Below are positions 63,328-64,000 of a stretch of DNA of 64,000 nt, piece by piece. Each line of letters begins with the position of its first letter. Position 1 is the stretch's first letter. The translations under genes and the position numbers were made by a program. Origin of the DNA: G963663315 sp965116335. GTDB taxonomy: Bacteria; Pseudomonadota; Gammaproteobacteria; Arenicellales; Poriferihabitantaceae. Under the pieces are notes generated by a model that did no database searches, was not told the origin of the DNA, and saw only the letters and a list, made by a program, of their open reading frames with translations. Location: assembly GCA_965116335.1 (NCBI GenBank), contig OZ220677.1, positions 2,356,001 through 2,420,000 of the forward strand, given 5' to 3'.

Positions 63328-63959
63328 CGAATACCCCTTGCCAGGCGTGCCAGCGCGTTGAATACCGCCGCTGCCAGAGCACTGCCACCGCTTCGTCCCA
63401 GAATCGTGATGTACTCAACATCCAGCCGCGCCTGATGGTCAACCAGATATTGCTTCGATTCGGCGGCACCGACGAAACCCACCGGAATGGCAATCACCAG
63501 AGCGGGCTTTTGTGCGCCTTCTTCCAGCAATTCCATCAGCCGGAACAACGCAGTCGGAGCGTTGCCAATAATTGCAATGCTGCCCGCCAGATACGGCAGC
63601 CAGAGCTGTACCGCAGTCATTGACCGGGATTGGTTGCTTTGTTGAGCCAGAGTGGTCACCTCGCGCTCATTCAGGAAACAGTGCGGATCGGTATCGAGGA
63701 ACCGTTTGCTCAATCCATGGCGTACCATCTCCGTGTCGCACAGGATTTCACAGCCAGCGTTCAAGGCGCCAACCGCGGACGCGATCGCGTTCCGGCTGAA
63801 TCGAACCTGATGCGCGATTTGTGGATAGCTACAGGTATGCACCAGCCGCATCACCACCTGGCGTTCGGCATCGGAAAATCCACGCAGATCGGTTTCTTCA
63901 CGAATCATAGCGAAGGATTTCTCCTCAATCCGGGCCGGGTCTTTCAGGTAATCATCCAT
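63321..63959 (-). CDS. cobH: Precorrin-8X methylmutase
   Basis: A 212-residue enzyme that moves the C-11 methyl group to C-12. It begins MDDYLKDPARIEEKSFAMIR; the histidine in VMRLVHTCSYPQIAHQVRFS is the family's catalytic region, and ALVIAIPVGFVGAAESK is diagnostic. The ATG at 63959 has no strong ribosome site in the 41 bases before the window edge. The operon probably starts outside the window. The last base of the window leaves no upstream gene that can be identified. Confidence 0.95.
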   Translation of the reverse strand: MDDYLKDPARIEEKSFAMIREETDLRGFSDAERQVVMRLVHTCSYPQIAHQVRFSRNAIASAVGALNAGCEILCDTEMVRHGLSKRFLDTDPHCFLNEREVTTLAQQSNQSRSMTAVQLWLPYLAGSIAIIGNAPTALFRLMELLEEGAQKPALVIAIPVGFVGAAESKQYLVDHQARLDVEYITILGRSGGSALAAAVFNALARLARGIRC

Positions 63960-64000
63960 GCGGCAATCTGTACTCTCTGTCTCCGGTTTGATCGCAGGAG

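Noticed and set aside
1..64000. tRNA, rRNA, CRISPR array or intact transposase genes
   Set aside because: I looked for CCA-type tRNA ends, repeat-spacer periodicity and DDE transposase motifs and found none. This was by eye, so a divergent small RNA could have been missed.

Overview
The window reads as a 64-kb chromosomal piece of a Gram-negative bacterium, most likely a gammaproteobacterium. The evidence is lptD-surA with a ubiK-type gene, erpA, grpE-dnaK-dnaJ with sigma-32-like promoters, yoaA, tsaB, an AsmA protein, an adenylylatable glnA and an E. coli-type icd. Conserved housekeeping blocks alternate with accessory blocks. I cannot name a genus. No rRNA, tRNA, CRISPR array or intact insertion sequence was recognised.

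Layout. 1-4.0 kb: the 3' part of a type I restriction locus (an unknown partial gene, an unknown gene, then hsdR). 4.0-8.2 kb: a proline-rich micro-gene, a frameshifted ParD antitoxin, then a tight three-gene module (DUF262 protein, DUF3696 ABC-type ATPase, conserved orphan). This stretch is bracketed by direct repeats made of the micro-gene. 8.2-9.7 kb: a PLP decarboxylase. 9.9-16.2 kb: murU diverging from lptD-surA-ubiK, then comM. 16.2-21.6 kb: an A+T-rich defence island with a DUF6998 fragment, two putative nucleases, an HsdM-HsdS pair, a second micro-gene and an OLD-nuclease remnant. 21.7-28.8 kb: mostly leftward genes (M48 lipoprotein, DUF413, flavodoxin, flavoprotein reductase, TVP38, icd, DUF6314, desulfurase-like). 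28.9-41.0 kb: rightward housekeeping (erpA, grpE, dnaK, dnaJ, yoaA, tsaB, asmA-like, glnA). 41.1-42.6 kb: an adenine methyltransferase with a wrecked NotI-type nuclease. 42.7-44.6 kb: recQ and a small gene. 44.8-47.2 kb: cobQ-cbiB. 47.4-53.3 kb: an A+T-rich leftward operon with an ArsR regulator. 53.4-53.8 kb: an orphan antitoxin. 53.8-64 kb: a compact cobalamin operon (cobN, cobW, cobM, cobJ, cbiG, cobI, cobL, cobH).

Two loci are the best candidates for undescribed systems. One is the 47.4-53.3 kb operon: an amino-acid N-monooxygenase, a protein fusing a redoxin-like domain to an aminoglycoside-phosphotransferase-like kinase, an MFS exporter, an EamA exporter and an ArsR regulator. There is no NRPS or IucA/IucC synthetase, so it looks like a minimal pathway for a phosphorylated, N-hydroxylated small metabolite. 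The other is the DUF262/DUF3696/orphan defence module, whose flanking micro-gene repeats suggest that it moved by recombination.

The cobalamin genes form two convergent groups separated by the A+T-rich operon. They pair CbiG-type ring contraction with a CobN-type late cobaltochelatase. All functional calls are from reading the sequence; no database search was run.
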